From the NCBI GenBank assembly GCA_030655595.1, contig JAUSNQ010000156.1, positions 1 to 6,954 of the forward strand: a DNA stretch of 6,954 bases, in the 5' to 3' direction. Every line of letters begins with the position of its first letter. The first letter of the stretch is position 1. This document shows positions 1 to 6,336 of the stretch, piece after piece. The notes below the pieces were generated by a model, which saw only the letters and a program-made list of their open reading frames with translations, had not been told where the DNA came from and ran no database searches. The translations under genes and the position numbers were made by a program. Source of the DNA: Paludibacter sp. (GTDB lineage Bacteria > Bacteroidota > Bacteroidia > Bacteroidales > Paludibacteraceae).

Positions 1-452
1 GTCTTGTGGCCGGCGAACATGCACATGCTTTGGGTTATTCGAACATCTTTTATTTAGATGCCAAAGAAAAGAAATTCATCGACGAATGTGGTGCCGCGAA
101 TTTCTTCGGAATCAAACAGAACACCTACATTACGCCAAAATCAAATTCCATTTTGCCTTCAATCACCAATAAAAGTTTGATGGTATTGGCAGAAGAAATC
201 GGTTTAAGAGTAGAACAACGCCCTGTCCCTGTGGAAGAATTATCAACTTTCGAGGAAGCAGGTGCTTGTGGAACAGCTGCAGTTATCAGCCCGATTGAAC
301 GGATTGATGATTACGATCAAAAAGTTACGTATCAATTTTCGAAAGACGGTAAGCCAGGACCGATTTGCGACAAATTATACCATAAATTACTTGCGATTCA
401 ATGTGGTGATGAGCCAGATTTGTATAATTGGGCGACGGTCGTGGAGATTTGA
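1..452 (+). CDS. ilvE: Branched-chain-amino-acid aminotransferase, C-terminal part (5' end outside window)
   Basis: This is a PLP-dependent fold-type IV transaminase (EC 2.6.1.42) that interconverts leucine, isoleucine and valine with their 2-oxo acids, using glutamate/2-oxoglutarate, in the cytoplasm. The reading frame is open from the left edge (first full codon at 3), so about 149 of an expected ~340 residues are visible. The GTG at 6 is internal, not a start. Counting from that GTG, the visible motifs are ECGAANFFGI (27-36), ILPSITNKS (49-57, the PLP-phosphate side) and CGTAAVISPI (88-97). All are characteristic of the larger, eukaryote-like type II BCATs common in Bacteroidota. The catalytic lysine lies upstream of the window. 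The C-terminus (GDEPDLYNWATVVEI) looks complete and normal for the family. The last 55 bp are antisense to the 3' end of aroA, and no separate terminator is visible after the stop. Confidence 0.93.
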   Translation, partial: LVAGEHAHALGYSNIFYLDAKEKKFIDECGAANFFGIKQNTYITPKSNSILPSITNKSLMVLAEEIGLRVEQRPVPVEELSTFEEAGACGTAAVISPIERIDDYDQKVTYQFSKDGKPGPICDKLYHKLLAIQCGDEPDLYNWATVVEI

Positions 453-1663
453 GCAATATCTTCCCAAAAAGTCGGATAAGATTTACTAACCACATCCGGA
501 TGTTCAATGATAATTGGACGAATCAATGCTACAGGAGCAAATGCCATCGCCATACGATGATCGTCGTAGGTTTTAATGGTCGGAGTTACAGCATCGTTGG
601 TAGCGATTCTTGTTCCATTCCATGCCAATTCTCCTTCAACAGGCTCGGTTAGTACAAACCTCAGCTTTTTTAATTCATTGATTAAGGCAGCAACCCGGTC
701 GGTTTCCTTAATCTTCAGACTCTGAACGCCTTTGAATAGAAAAGGTATGTTTTTCAGACAGCAGGTAACCGCAAAAGTTTGTGCCAAATCGGGTTGATCG
801 GTGAAGTCATACTCAAATTCCGAACATGTTTTTCCGTTTGCAATAAGCATTACACCACTGGTCTGATAGGTCGTTTCTACGCCAAGTTGGTCGAAAAGTT
901 CCGCCACTTTGCTGTCGCCCTGATAACTGTGCTTGTTCAATCCTTTCAGGAAAATCTGCCCTTTGCCTGCAATGGATAAAATTTCGTACCAATAGGAAGC
1001 CGCCGACCAATCGGACTCTGCTTTGTATTGAATTGGCTTGTATGCTTGTGGCTGAATAACAATGGTATTATCTTTAAAATCAACAACTACACCATAATCT
1101 TGCATCATCCTGAGGGTCATGTGGATATACGGAGCCGAAATCACAGTTCCTTCAAGTATAATTTTCAGTCCGTTTTGCATGTAAGGGCCAATCATCATCA
1201 AAGCTGAAATGTACTGACTGCTCACACCGCCATTCAGACGAATTGTTCCTCCTAACAAGGCACTTCCATAAATTTTTAATGGGGGGAATCCTGTTTTTTC
1301 AAGATATTCAATCTTTGCACCCAGACTGTTTAAGGCATCAACCAAAAGTTTGATCGGACGTTGTTTCATCCGCTCGCTACCGGTTATCACCCATTCGCCT
1401 ACCGTCTTAGCCAGAAATGCTGTCAAGAAACGCATGGCTGTACCTGCTGCACCGATATCAAAAGTGTTGTCGTTTGAATCCAGGGCTTTCAACATCACGC
1501 GGGTGTCGTCACAATCCGAGAGATTTTCGATTTCGTGCGCACTGTAAGCCAATGCATTCAAAATTAGCGCACGGTTGCTAATACTTTTGGAAGCGGGGAG
1601 ATTGACGCTAATATTGATTGATTTGGGATTGAGGTGCAGGGCTTTGGTAGTCATTGAAATCAT
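398..1663 (-). CDS. aroA: 3-phosphoshikimate 1-carboxyvinyltransferase (EPSP synthase)
   Basis: Sixth step of the shikimate pathway (EC 2.5.1.19): transfers the enolpyruvyl group of PEP to shikimate-3-phosphate on the way to chorismate. The 421 residues are close to the 427 of E. coli. Motifs in order: LPASKSISNRA (22-32, K26 matching E. coli K22), GAAGTAMRFL (71-80), ERMKQRPI (97-104), VSSQ (147-150), D292 in TDQPDLAQT (matching D313), KETDR (319-323), YDDHRMAM (366-373) and SKSYP (393-397, K394 matching K411). All expected catalytic residues are present. Two loop positions differ from E. coli: GNAGTAMRP reads GAAGTAMRF. About 14-18 C-terminal residues after FWEDIAQI run beyond the conserved end and are encoded antisense to ilvE. 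The start may be the ATG at 1663 or the one at 1654 (MTTKALHL); both are compatible with the family. The gene lies 24 bp downstream of the dehydrogenase gene on the same strand, so the two are probably co-transcribed. Confidence 0.95.
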   Translation of the reverse strand: MISMTTKALHLNPKSINISVNLPASKSISNRALILNALAYSAHEIENLSDCDDTRVMLKALDSNDNTFDIGAAGTAMRFLTAFLAKTVGEWVITGSERMKQRPIKLLVDALNSLGAKIEYLEKTGFPPLKIYGSALLGGTIRLNGGVSSQYISALMMIGPYMQNGLKIILEGTVISAPYIHMTLRMMQDYGVVVDFKDNTIVIQPQAYKPIQYKAESDWSAASYWYEILSIAGKGQIFLKGLNKHSYQGDSKVAELFDQLGVETTYQTSGVMLIANGKTCSEFEYDFTDQPDLAQTFAVTCCLKNIPFLFKGVQSLKIKETDRVAALINELKKLRFVLTEPVEGELAWNGTRIATNDAVTPTIKTYDDHRMAMAFAPVALIRPIIIEHPDVVSKSYPTFWEDIAQISTTVAQLYKSGSSPH

Positions 1664-1687
1664 TCTTTTGAGTTACACTTATTCCTA

Positions 1688-2854
1688 TTACACAGCCAAT
1701 TCATAAATCTTGGTCACATCCTCTTCGGTCAATTTAACAAAGCTACCCAAAGTTCTTTTTCCCAGTCCCAATGTTTTAACCAACACAGGAATGTCTGCTG
1801 CTTTGGCCCCAAGTTGTGAGAAACGAATCGGCATGCCGATAGATGTCATAAACTGTTCGTATCGTTCTATACCTAGACGAGCTGTATTTTCAGGGTTTTG
1901 GAAATCCATTTCGCAACCCCAAACACGGACAGCAAACTGTGCAAAACGTAAAATATCGTGTTTCATCACATATTTCATCCAGGCGGGAAACATCACGGTC
2001 AGACCCGCACCATGCGTCACATCGTACAGACCCGAAAGTTCGTGTTCCATCTGGTGTGATGACCAGTCTTGCTCTCTTCCTACGCCACAAATATCGTTAT
2101 GAGCCATCATGCCTGCCCACATGAGGTTAGCCCGTGCTTCGTAGTCGTATGGGTTCTTAAGCACTTTGGGAGTTTTATTGATGATGGTGAGCATGATGGC
2201 CTCGCCAATCCGATCCGTTATTTCCACATCTTTGGTGTTTGTAAAATATCGCTCCATCACATGCGCCATCATGTCGGCAGCACCGCAGGCTGTTTGATAA
2301 GGTGGCAAGGTACATGTTAGTTCCGGATTCAGGATGGAGAAGACAGGACGAATGATATCACTGTTTGCAGCACGTTTCAGCATTCCGTTTTCGTGTGTAA
2401 TCACCGAGCCTGTAGAGCCTTCACTTCCGGCTGCAGTCAAAGTTAAAACCGTAGCTACCGGCAGTGCATTTTCAATTCTTTTCCCGGTATAAAAATCCCA
2501 AAAGTCACCCTCGTAAACTGCACCTAAAGCAATGGCTTTCGCTGAGTCGATGGCACTGCCACCTCCTACTGCAAGTATAAAGTCGATTTTTTCCTTTTTG
2601 CAAATCTCTATGCCTTGATACACCAATCCACTGCGTGGATTTGGCACAACGCCACCTAATTCTACATGAGCAATTCCTGCAGTTTGTAAAGATTGCTTAA
2701 CCCGATCGAGCAATCCGCTTTTTACAACCGATCCGCTCCCATAATGAATCAATACCTTAGAACCGCCAAAGCGTTTAACTAATTTACCTAATTCGTGCTC
2801 CCGTTCTTTTCCGAATACAAAAAAGGTCGGACTATAAAAATTAAAATTATTCAT
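1688..2854 (-). CDS. Iron-containing alcohol dehydrogenase, YqhD/BdhA type
   Basis: Group III metal-dependent alcohol dehydrogenase of 388 residues, about the length of E. coli YqhD. It probably reduces aldehydes to alcohols in the cytoplasm with NAD(P)H. It aligns with YqhD from the first residues (MNNFNFYSPTFFVFGK) to the end. The N-terminal nucleotide-binding half carries YGSGSVVKSG (38-47) and the family signature AVGGGSAIDSAK (95-106). The C-terminal helical half carries the metal ligands D194 and H198 (ACGAADMMAH), H267 (DWSSHQMEHEL) and H281 (DVTHGAGL), at the same numbers as in YqhD. The cofactor loop reads GSGS where YqhD, as I remember it, has GGGS, so NADPH preference is likely but not certain. 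The physiological substrate cannot be read from sequence; butanol dehydrogenase, methylglyoxal/short-chain aldehyde reductase and general aldehyde detoxification are all possible. The 106-bp gap upstream suggests its own promoter, but no convincing Bacteroidota -33/-7 pair was found. Confidence 0.93.
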   Translation of the reverse strand: MNNFNFYSPTFFVFGKEREHELGKLVKRFGGSKVLIHYGSGSVVKSGLLDRVKQSLQTAGIAHVELGGVVPNPRSGLVYQGIEICKKEKIDFILAVGGGSAIDSAKAIALGAVYEGDFWDFYTGKRIENALPVATVLTLTAAGSEGSTGSVITHENGMLKRAANSDIIRPVFSILNPELTCTLPPYQTACGAADMMAHVMERYFTNTKDVEITDRIGEAIMLTIINKTPKVLKNPYDYEARANLMWAGMMAHNDICGVGREQDWSSHQMEHELSGLYDVTHGAGLTVMFPAWMKYVMKHDILRFAQFAVRVWGCEMDFQNPENTARLGIERYEQFMTSIGMPIRFSQLGAKAADIPVLVKTLGLGKRTLGSFVKLTEEDVTKIYELAV

Positions 2855-2937
2855 ATTGAAAATTGTATTACTTATTATTTAAACTTTGTTTGTTATCCTG
2901 AATTCTAATTGCTTTTTTGCAAATACTATTTCACGAT

Positions 2938-2969
2938 TACACACCTACACCACTACACCCCTACACAAT
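2938..2969. repeat. 8-bp tandem repeat (TACACNNN x4) spanning the DUF4954 stop codon
   Basis: TACAC occurs at 2938, 2946, 2954 and 2962, exactly 8 bp apart. The four units are TACACACC, TACACCAC, TACACCCC and TACACAAT. On the - strand each boundary gives GTGTAG or GTGTAA. The first TAG (2963-2961) is the stop codon of the DUF4954 gene; the next ones lie 8, 16 and 24 bp downstream. Because 8 is not a multiple of 3, the stops TAG, TAG, TAG and TAA cover all three - strand frames. The repeat takes up the part of the 2855-2960 intergenic gap nearest the stop codon; the rest of that gap is A/T-rich and holds no gene. Confidence 0.7.
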
Positions 2970-4955
2970 AACCCCCCTTTTCAACCTCTCAATCAACTCA
3001 TCCCCCAGTTCAGTCTTTATTTTAATGTGATTCAACACCTCAAGTACAAATGGATTGCTTTCAAAACTACCCCTCACTGATTCAAAGTCCTGATGCTTTT
3101 GGTTCTCATCACCATCCACACCAAAACCGGTTTTTGAGTTCAAATTAAATTCTTTTTGCGCATCGCTATAAATTAATTGGTCAAGTTTTACGACACAAGT
3201 TTGCCAGCACTCAACCAAATTAATGATGTCCTCAAGGGTGACTTCTTCGATTGACTTACTCCAATATTTTTCTAATTTATCTTTTGCCCAGCTCCACTCA
3301 TAATTATAATATTGCTCGTGCATTCTTTCAAACTCAGATTGAATTTTGTTTAAACTGTACAGATTTTGTTCAATTGCAGTAAGCAATTCGTCAATTTTTC
3401 TTTTAGGTGCTATCAATCCGGATAAATCAATCCATTCTCCAATTCCTTTTTCAGTGTCGGGTTTTAGTTGCGATCTAATTTCTTCAATGGTTTTGTACTC
3501 TTTGTCTCCCAATCTACTGATTAACGAGTTACCCAAAAACTTTTTGATTGCAATTTCATAGAGTCCCAATCCTTTTTTTAGTGAAGAGTTTTTTATGCTG
3601 CAATTTTGGTAAGCGTACGTTTCAGTTGTTTCTCCTGAGATTTGCTGTAACCTATTCAGCACATCCACACCTTTCATCATTTTTTGGATGGTATACGGAC
3701 TGAGTAAGTTGAAGTTTATTGGGTCGAGTTTACGACTGTCTTTTCGATTATCTCTTTTAGGCCATTTCTGTGCATCACGAATCGTACCCACACTTCGTAA
3801 ATTAACACCGGGAACCAAAATACTTTCGGTTGCATTCTCTATCAAATAAGAAAATGGCAAATCGGATGTGTCCGAATGTTTGTGATGTCGACCCATAACC
3901 AAAGTAAAGGCACCAATTTTGGCTGGCCACAACAGGTAGGAATCACTTGTGGTTTTAGCACCGCGCTCACAAATTCCCTGATGGATGGGTCCTAATTTAT
4001 ACATGTGGTTACTCTGGTTTGATCCACTACCGGCATTCAAAAACGAAAACATACCGGCAATCAGCAACGTGGATTTATGATGAGTAACAGTGTATGGACC
4101 GGCAAAAATTGCTGTTGCCTCACCATGCATACCTTGACAATTGGAAAAGAAAAGTGAATCGAGCGCTGAATAATGTTTTGCAAGGATACACCCTTGTCCG
4201 ATAAAGCATCGCGAGATTAAAGTAGAATCAGTAATTTCTACTCCTGAACTCAGGATGAAATCTTTACATTTCACACCCGATCCGATAATTACCGGTGCTT
4301 CTTCGTTGCTGTTGATGCTGCCATTTTCAAGGATGGAAGCTCCTTCAATTACAGCACAGTTACCAATGCGAACGTTTTTAATGGTTCCGCAATTGACGAT
4401 GCGAACATTTTTTCCGATAATGCCTCTGTCGGATTGCTTTGTTTTCGCATAACCATCAATCAGCTTTTGGATGTTCAGAATAACTTCTTTGCGATGGCGA
4501 TATAAAGTTTGAATATATGCTAATGGCGCCGACAAAAAATCGAAAATTGGAATTTCCCGTCCGCCTCCTTCATTCATCACAGGTACTTTTACCCCATTAC
4601 CAAACGAAGAAACACCATCGACCAACAAGACATTGATGTTTTCAATATAAGACCCTTCTTCGATGGTGTAATTGGCCATGTAATTGTCGATTTTATCTAT
4701 ATACACATCATCGCCTATTGTGCAGTTGTGCAAACAAGCGTTGTAGATTCCGGCATGTTTCTTCAAACCTCCTGCTAATTCAAATGTTTTGTTGAATGAG
4801 CCAAGTTGTATCTCACCTGAAAAATGAACATTGGAAACATGGTTTGGTGTGAAATAATCAGTTACTGTGACCTTTTTCCAGTCTTCGGCTGTACAGCCAT
4901 AAACAGTCAGCGTTGAAATTTCTTTCTCGGTTAGTTCGCGATAATTATTCGTCAT
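2961..4955 (-). CDS. DUF4954 family left-handed beta-helix protein, function unknown
   Basis: A 664-residue cytoplasmic protein (no signal peptide or membrane segment) that I recognise as the DUF4954 family of Bacteroidota and some spirochaetes; no activity is known to me. Start chosen at ATG 4955 (MTNNYRELTEKEI), which matches the family's usual beginning; an in-frame ATG at 4994 would add 13 residues that only reread the hflX end. Numbering from 4955: a short N-terminal domain (1-55), hexapeptide-like beta-helix rungs (about 70-115 and 178-260, with IIGKNVRI, GTIKNVRIGNCAVI and IGSGVKCKDFIL), then a histidine-rich core (about 275-375) containing GMHGEAT, THHKSTLLIAG, SNHMYKLGPIHQG and MGRHHKHSDT. 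A mainly helical, charged tail (about 425-664) follows. The beta-helix fold is shared with acyl- and nucleotidyl-transferases such as GlmU and LpxA, so transferase activity is a guess only. The gene overlaps hflX by 11 bp, implying coupled translation. Its 3' end has a G6 tract and a repeat. Confidence 0.86.
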   Translation of the reverse strand: MTNNYRELTEKEISTLTVYGCTAEDWKKVTVTDYFTPNHVSNVHFSGEIQLGSFNKTFELAGGLKKHAGIYNACLHNCTIGDDVYIDKIDNYMANYTIEEGSYIENINVLLVDGVSSFGNGVKVPVMNEGGGREIPIFDFLSAPLAYIQTLYRHRKEVILNIQKLIDGYAKTKQSDRGIIGKNVRIVNCGTIKNVRIGNCAVIEGASILENGSINSNEEAPVIIGSGVKCKDFILSSGVEITDSTLISRCFIGQGCILAKHYSALDSLFFSNCQGMHGEATAIFAGPYTVTHHKSTLLIAGMFSFLNAGSGSNQSNHMYKLGPIHQGICERGAKTTSDSYLLWPAKIGAFTLVMGRHHKHSDTSDLPFSYLIENATESILVPGVNLRSVGTIRDAQKWPKRDNRKDSRKLDPINFNLLSPYTIQKMMKGVDVLNRLQQISGETTETYAYQNCSIKNSSLKKGLGLYEIAIKKFLGNSLISRLGDKEYKTIEEIRSQLKPDTEKGIGEWIDLSGLIAPKRKIDELLTAIEQNLYSLNKIQSEFERMHEQYYNYEWSWAKDKLEKYWSKSIEEVTLEDIINLVECWQTCVVKLDQLIYSDAQKEFNLNSKTGFGVDGDENQKHQDFESVRGSFESNPFVLEVLNHIKIKTELGDELIERLKRGVIV

Positions 4956-6141
4956 ATTTTTCAAATAAAAAGTCATTATACGGATATCTTTCAATGTGAA
5001 GAGCTTTTACTTTCTGGTAGAGTAATTCCTTTAAGCTATCTATGTTCAGTTTATCTTTTGCGGATATGAATATGCAGTTTTCATTTAATTTTGAAATCCA
5101 GGTCGCTTTCAATTCATCGAGACTGATATTTTCTCTTTGCATCGGCAGTAAATCATCTTCATCTTTTGGTGTATAGGAGAAGGCATCAATTTTATTGAAT
5201 ACCAGTATCACAGGTTTCTCTTTCGGATCTATTTCCAACAAAGTCTGTTTGACAATTTCAAGCTGTTCTTCAAAATTAGGATGCGAAATGTCCACGATAT
5301 GCACTAGTAAATCCGCTTCTCTCACTTCATCCAGCGTAGATTTGAAAGATTCTACGAGGTGGTGAGGAAGCTTCCTGATAAAACCAACGGTGTCAGTCAG
5401 CAGAAAGGGCAGATTGTCAATAATTACTTTCCTCACAGTTGTGTCAAGTGTGGCAAACAATTTATTCTCGGCAAACACGTCTGATTTGCTGAGCAAATTC
5501 ATGATGGTAGATTTCCCTACATTGGTATAACCCACCAAAGCTACACGCACCATTTTTCCCCTGTTTTTCCGTTGGGTTGACATTTGTTTGTCAATGGCTT
5601 TCAAATTTTGTTTCAGGAGAGAAATTTTTGTCAGGATAATCCTGCGGTCGGTTTCAATTTGAGTTTCCCCAGGACCTCTCATGCCGATACCGCCTTGTTG
5701 TCGTTCGAGGTGTGTCCATAACCGTGTCAGTCGTGGTAACATATATTGCAATTGTGCCAATTCAACCTGTGTTTTGGAGTTGGCAGTCTGTGCTCGTTTG
5801 GCAAAAATATCCAAAATCAGATTGGTTCTGTCCAAAATCAAAACATTCAACTCACGTTCAATATTCCGAAGTTGTTTCGGACTGAGTTCATCATCAAAAA
5901 TAACCAAACCAATATCATTTTCAACGACATAATCCTTGATTTCAAGCAATTTTCCTGGACCAACAAAAGTTTTAGGATTGGGGTAGTCAATTTTTTGCAA
6001 GAAGTATTTCTCAGGCGAAGCTCCGGCCGTGTCCGCAAGAAAAGCCAATTCATCCAGGTATTCTTTGGCTTTCTCTGTGTTTTGACTCGAAGTTATCAAT
6101 CCGACCAGCACTGCTTTCTCCTGATATATTTCAGTTTTCAT
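4945..6141 (-). CDS. hflX: GTPase HflX
   Basis: Translational GTPase of the Obg-HflX superfamily. In studied bacteria it binds the 50S subunit near the peptidyl-transferase centre and splits stalled or hibernating 70S ribosomes, notably under heat stress. The 398 residues contain the HflX N-terminal domain (about 10-110, with FVGPGK at 59-64), the coiled region with the family signature RGPGETQIETDRR (155-167), and a complete G domain: G1 GYTNVGKS (204-211), G2 within LFATLDTTVR (228-237), G3 DTVGF (250-254), G4 NKID (316-319) and G5 SAK (360-362). A short C-terminal extension ends in FEKYDE. The start ATG at 6141 fits the family; its leader is A-rich without a Shine-Dalgarno site, as usual in Bacteroidota. 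The stop overlaps the start of the DUF4954 gene in ATGACGAATAA, which suggests an operon. It lies downstream of the tonB terminator and so should have its own promoter. Confidence 0.96.
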   Translation of the reverse strand: MKTEIYQEKAVLVGLITSSQNTEKAKEYLDELAFLADTAGASPEKYFLQKIDYPNPKTFVGPGKLLEIKDYVVENDIGLVIFDDELSPKQLRNIERELNVLILDRTNLILDIFAKRAQTANSKTQVELAQLQYMLPRLTRLWTHLERQQGGIGMRGPGETQIETDRRIILTKISLLKQNLKAIDKQMSTQRKNRGKMVRVALVGYTNVGKSTIMNLLSKSDVFAENKLFATLDTTVRKVIIDNLPFLLTDTVGFIRKLPHHLVESFKSTLDEVREADLLVHIVDISHPNFEEQLEIVKQTLLEIDPKEKPVILVFNKIDAFSYTPKDEDDLLPMQRENISLDELKATWISKLNENCIFISAKDKLNIDSLKELLYQKVKALHIERYPYNDFLFEKYDE

Positions 6142-6159
6142 CTGTTTTTAATTTGGTTT

Positions 6160-6231
6160 TCATTTGTCAGATGGAACTCGCACATAAACATTTCCTTGTG
6201 TGTCAAAATTTATTAGTCGTGCTCGTTTCAT
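6160..6231 (-). CDS. Possible small ORF (23 codons) just upstream of hflX
   Basis: An ATG at 6231 opens a 23-residue frame, MKRARLINFDTQGNVYVRVP followed by SDK, ending in TGA at 6160, only 18 bp before the hflX start and on the same strand. An in-frame TAA lies two codons before the ATG, so this is a self-contained ORF and not the tail of a longer gene. An A-rich run (AAATAAAAAGAC) precedes the ATG, a leader compatible with Bacteroidota initiation. I recognise no family. Such a short frame can easily arise by chance, and a TA-N3-TTTG promoter-like element on the same strand lies inside it (6204-6212). It could be a leader peptide, a free small protein, or nothing. Confidence 0.22.
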   Translation of the reverse strand: MKRARLINFDTQGNVYVRVPSDK

Positions 6232-6245
6232 GTCTTTTTATTTGC

Positions 6246-6279
6246 AAAAAAACCGCTTGGCACATACCAAACGGTTTTT
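6246..6279 (-). terminator. Rho-independent terminator downstream of tonB
   Basis: The hairpin pairs AAAAACCG (6248-6255) with CGGTTTTT (6272-6279), then has one C/A mismatch (6256/6271), then TTGG (6257-6260) with CCAA (6267-6270) around the loop CACATA. On the - strand it is followed by a seven-T run (complement of 6246-6252), as expected for termination of tonB transcripts 58 bp after the stop codon. The symmetric A and T tracts would also let it work from the + strand, but no + strand gene ends here. Confidence 0.85.
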
Positions 6280-6336
6280 GTAAAAATTAATTTAAACTTG
6301 GTCGATTGACCGTTGGTACAACCGATAATATTTTTT

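Noticed and set aside
492..503. Perfect 12-bp palindrome ACATCCGGATGT shortly after the ilvE stop, a possible ilvE terminator or operator
   Set aside because: It has no loop and no T tract, and it falls within conserved aroA codons (EHPDVV), which explain the sequence.
1710..2102. A 130-codon + strand open frame inside the dehydrogenase gene
   Set aside because: It is a shadow of the conserved YqhD-type coding sequence and its translation resembles no protein family.
2911..2924. TTGC-TTTTTT-GCAA as a terminator for the DUF4954 gene
   Set aside because: The stem is only 4 bp with A/T-rich ends and no following T run on the - strand; it is too weak to call.
4956..4994. Longer DUF4954 start at ATG 4994, adding 13 residues
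   Set aside because: The extra residues only reread the hflX end in another frame, and the family normally begins near the MTNNYRELT start at 4955.
6204..6212. TAAATTTTG on the - strand as a Bacteroidota -7 promoter element for hflX, and a similar TAGTATTTG at 2920-2928 before the dehydrogenase
   Set aside because: Both have one base too many between TA and TTTG compared with TAnnTTTG, and neither has a TTTG/TTG -33 element at a suitable distance.
5746..6216. A 156-codon + strand open frame antisense to the 5' part of hflX
   Set aside because: Its translation is rich in Phe, Ile and Ser with no recognisable domain, while the opposite strand encodes a full HflX.
6300..6324. Small inverted repeats between tonB and its terminator (GGTC/GACC and GTTG/CAAC)
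   Set aside because: The stems are only 4 bp, and the stronger hairpin at 6246-6279 already accounts for termination.
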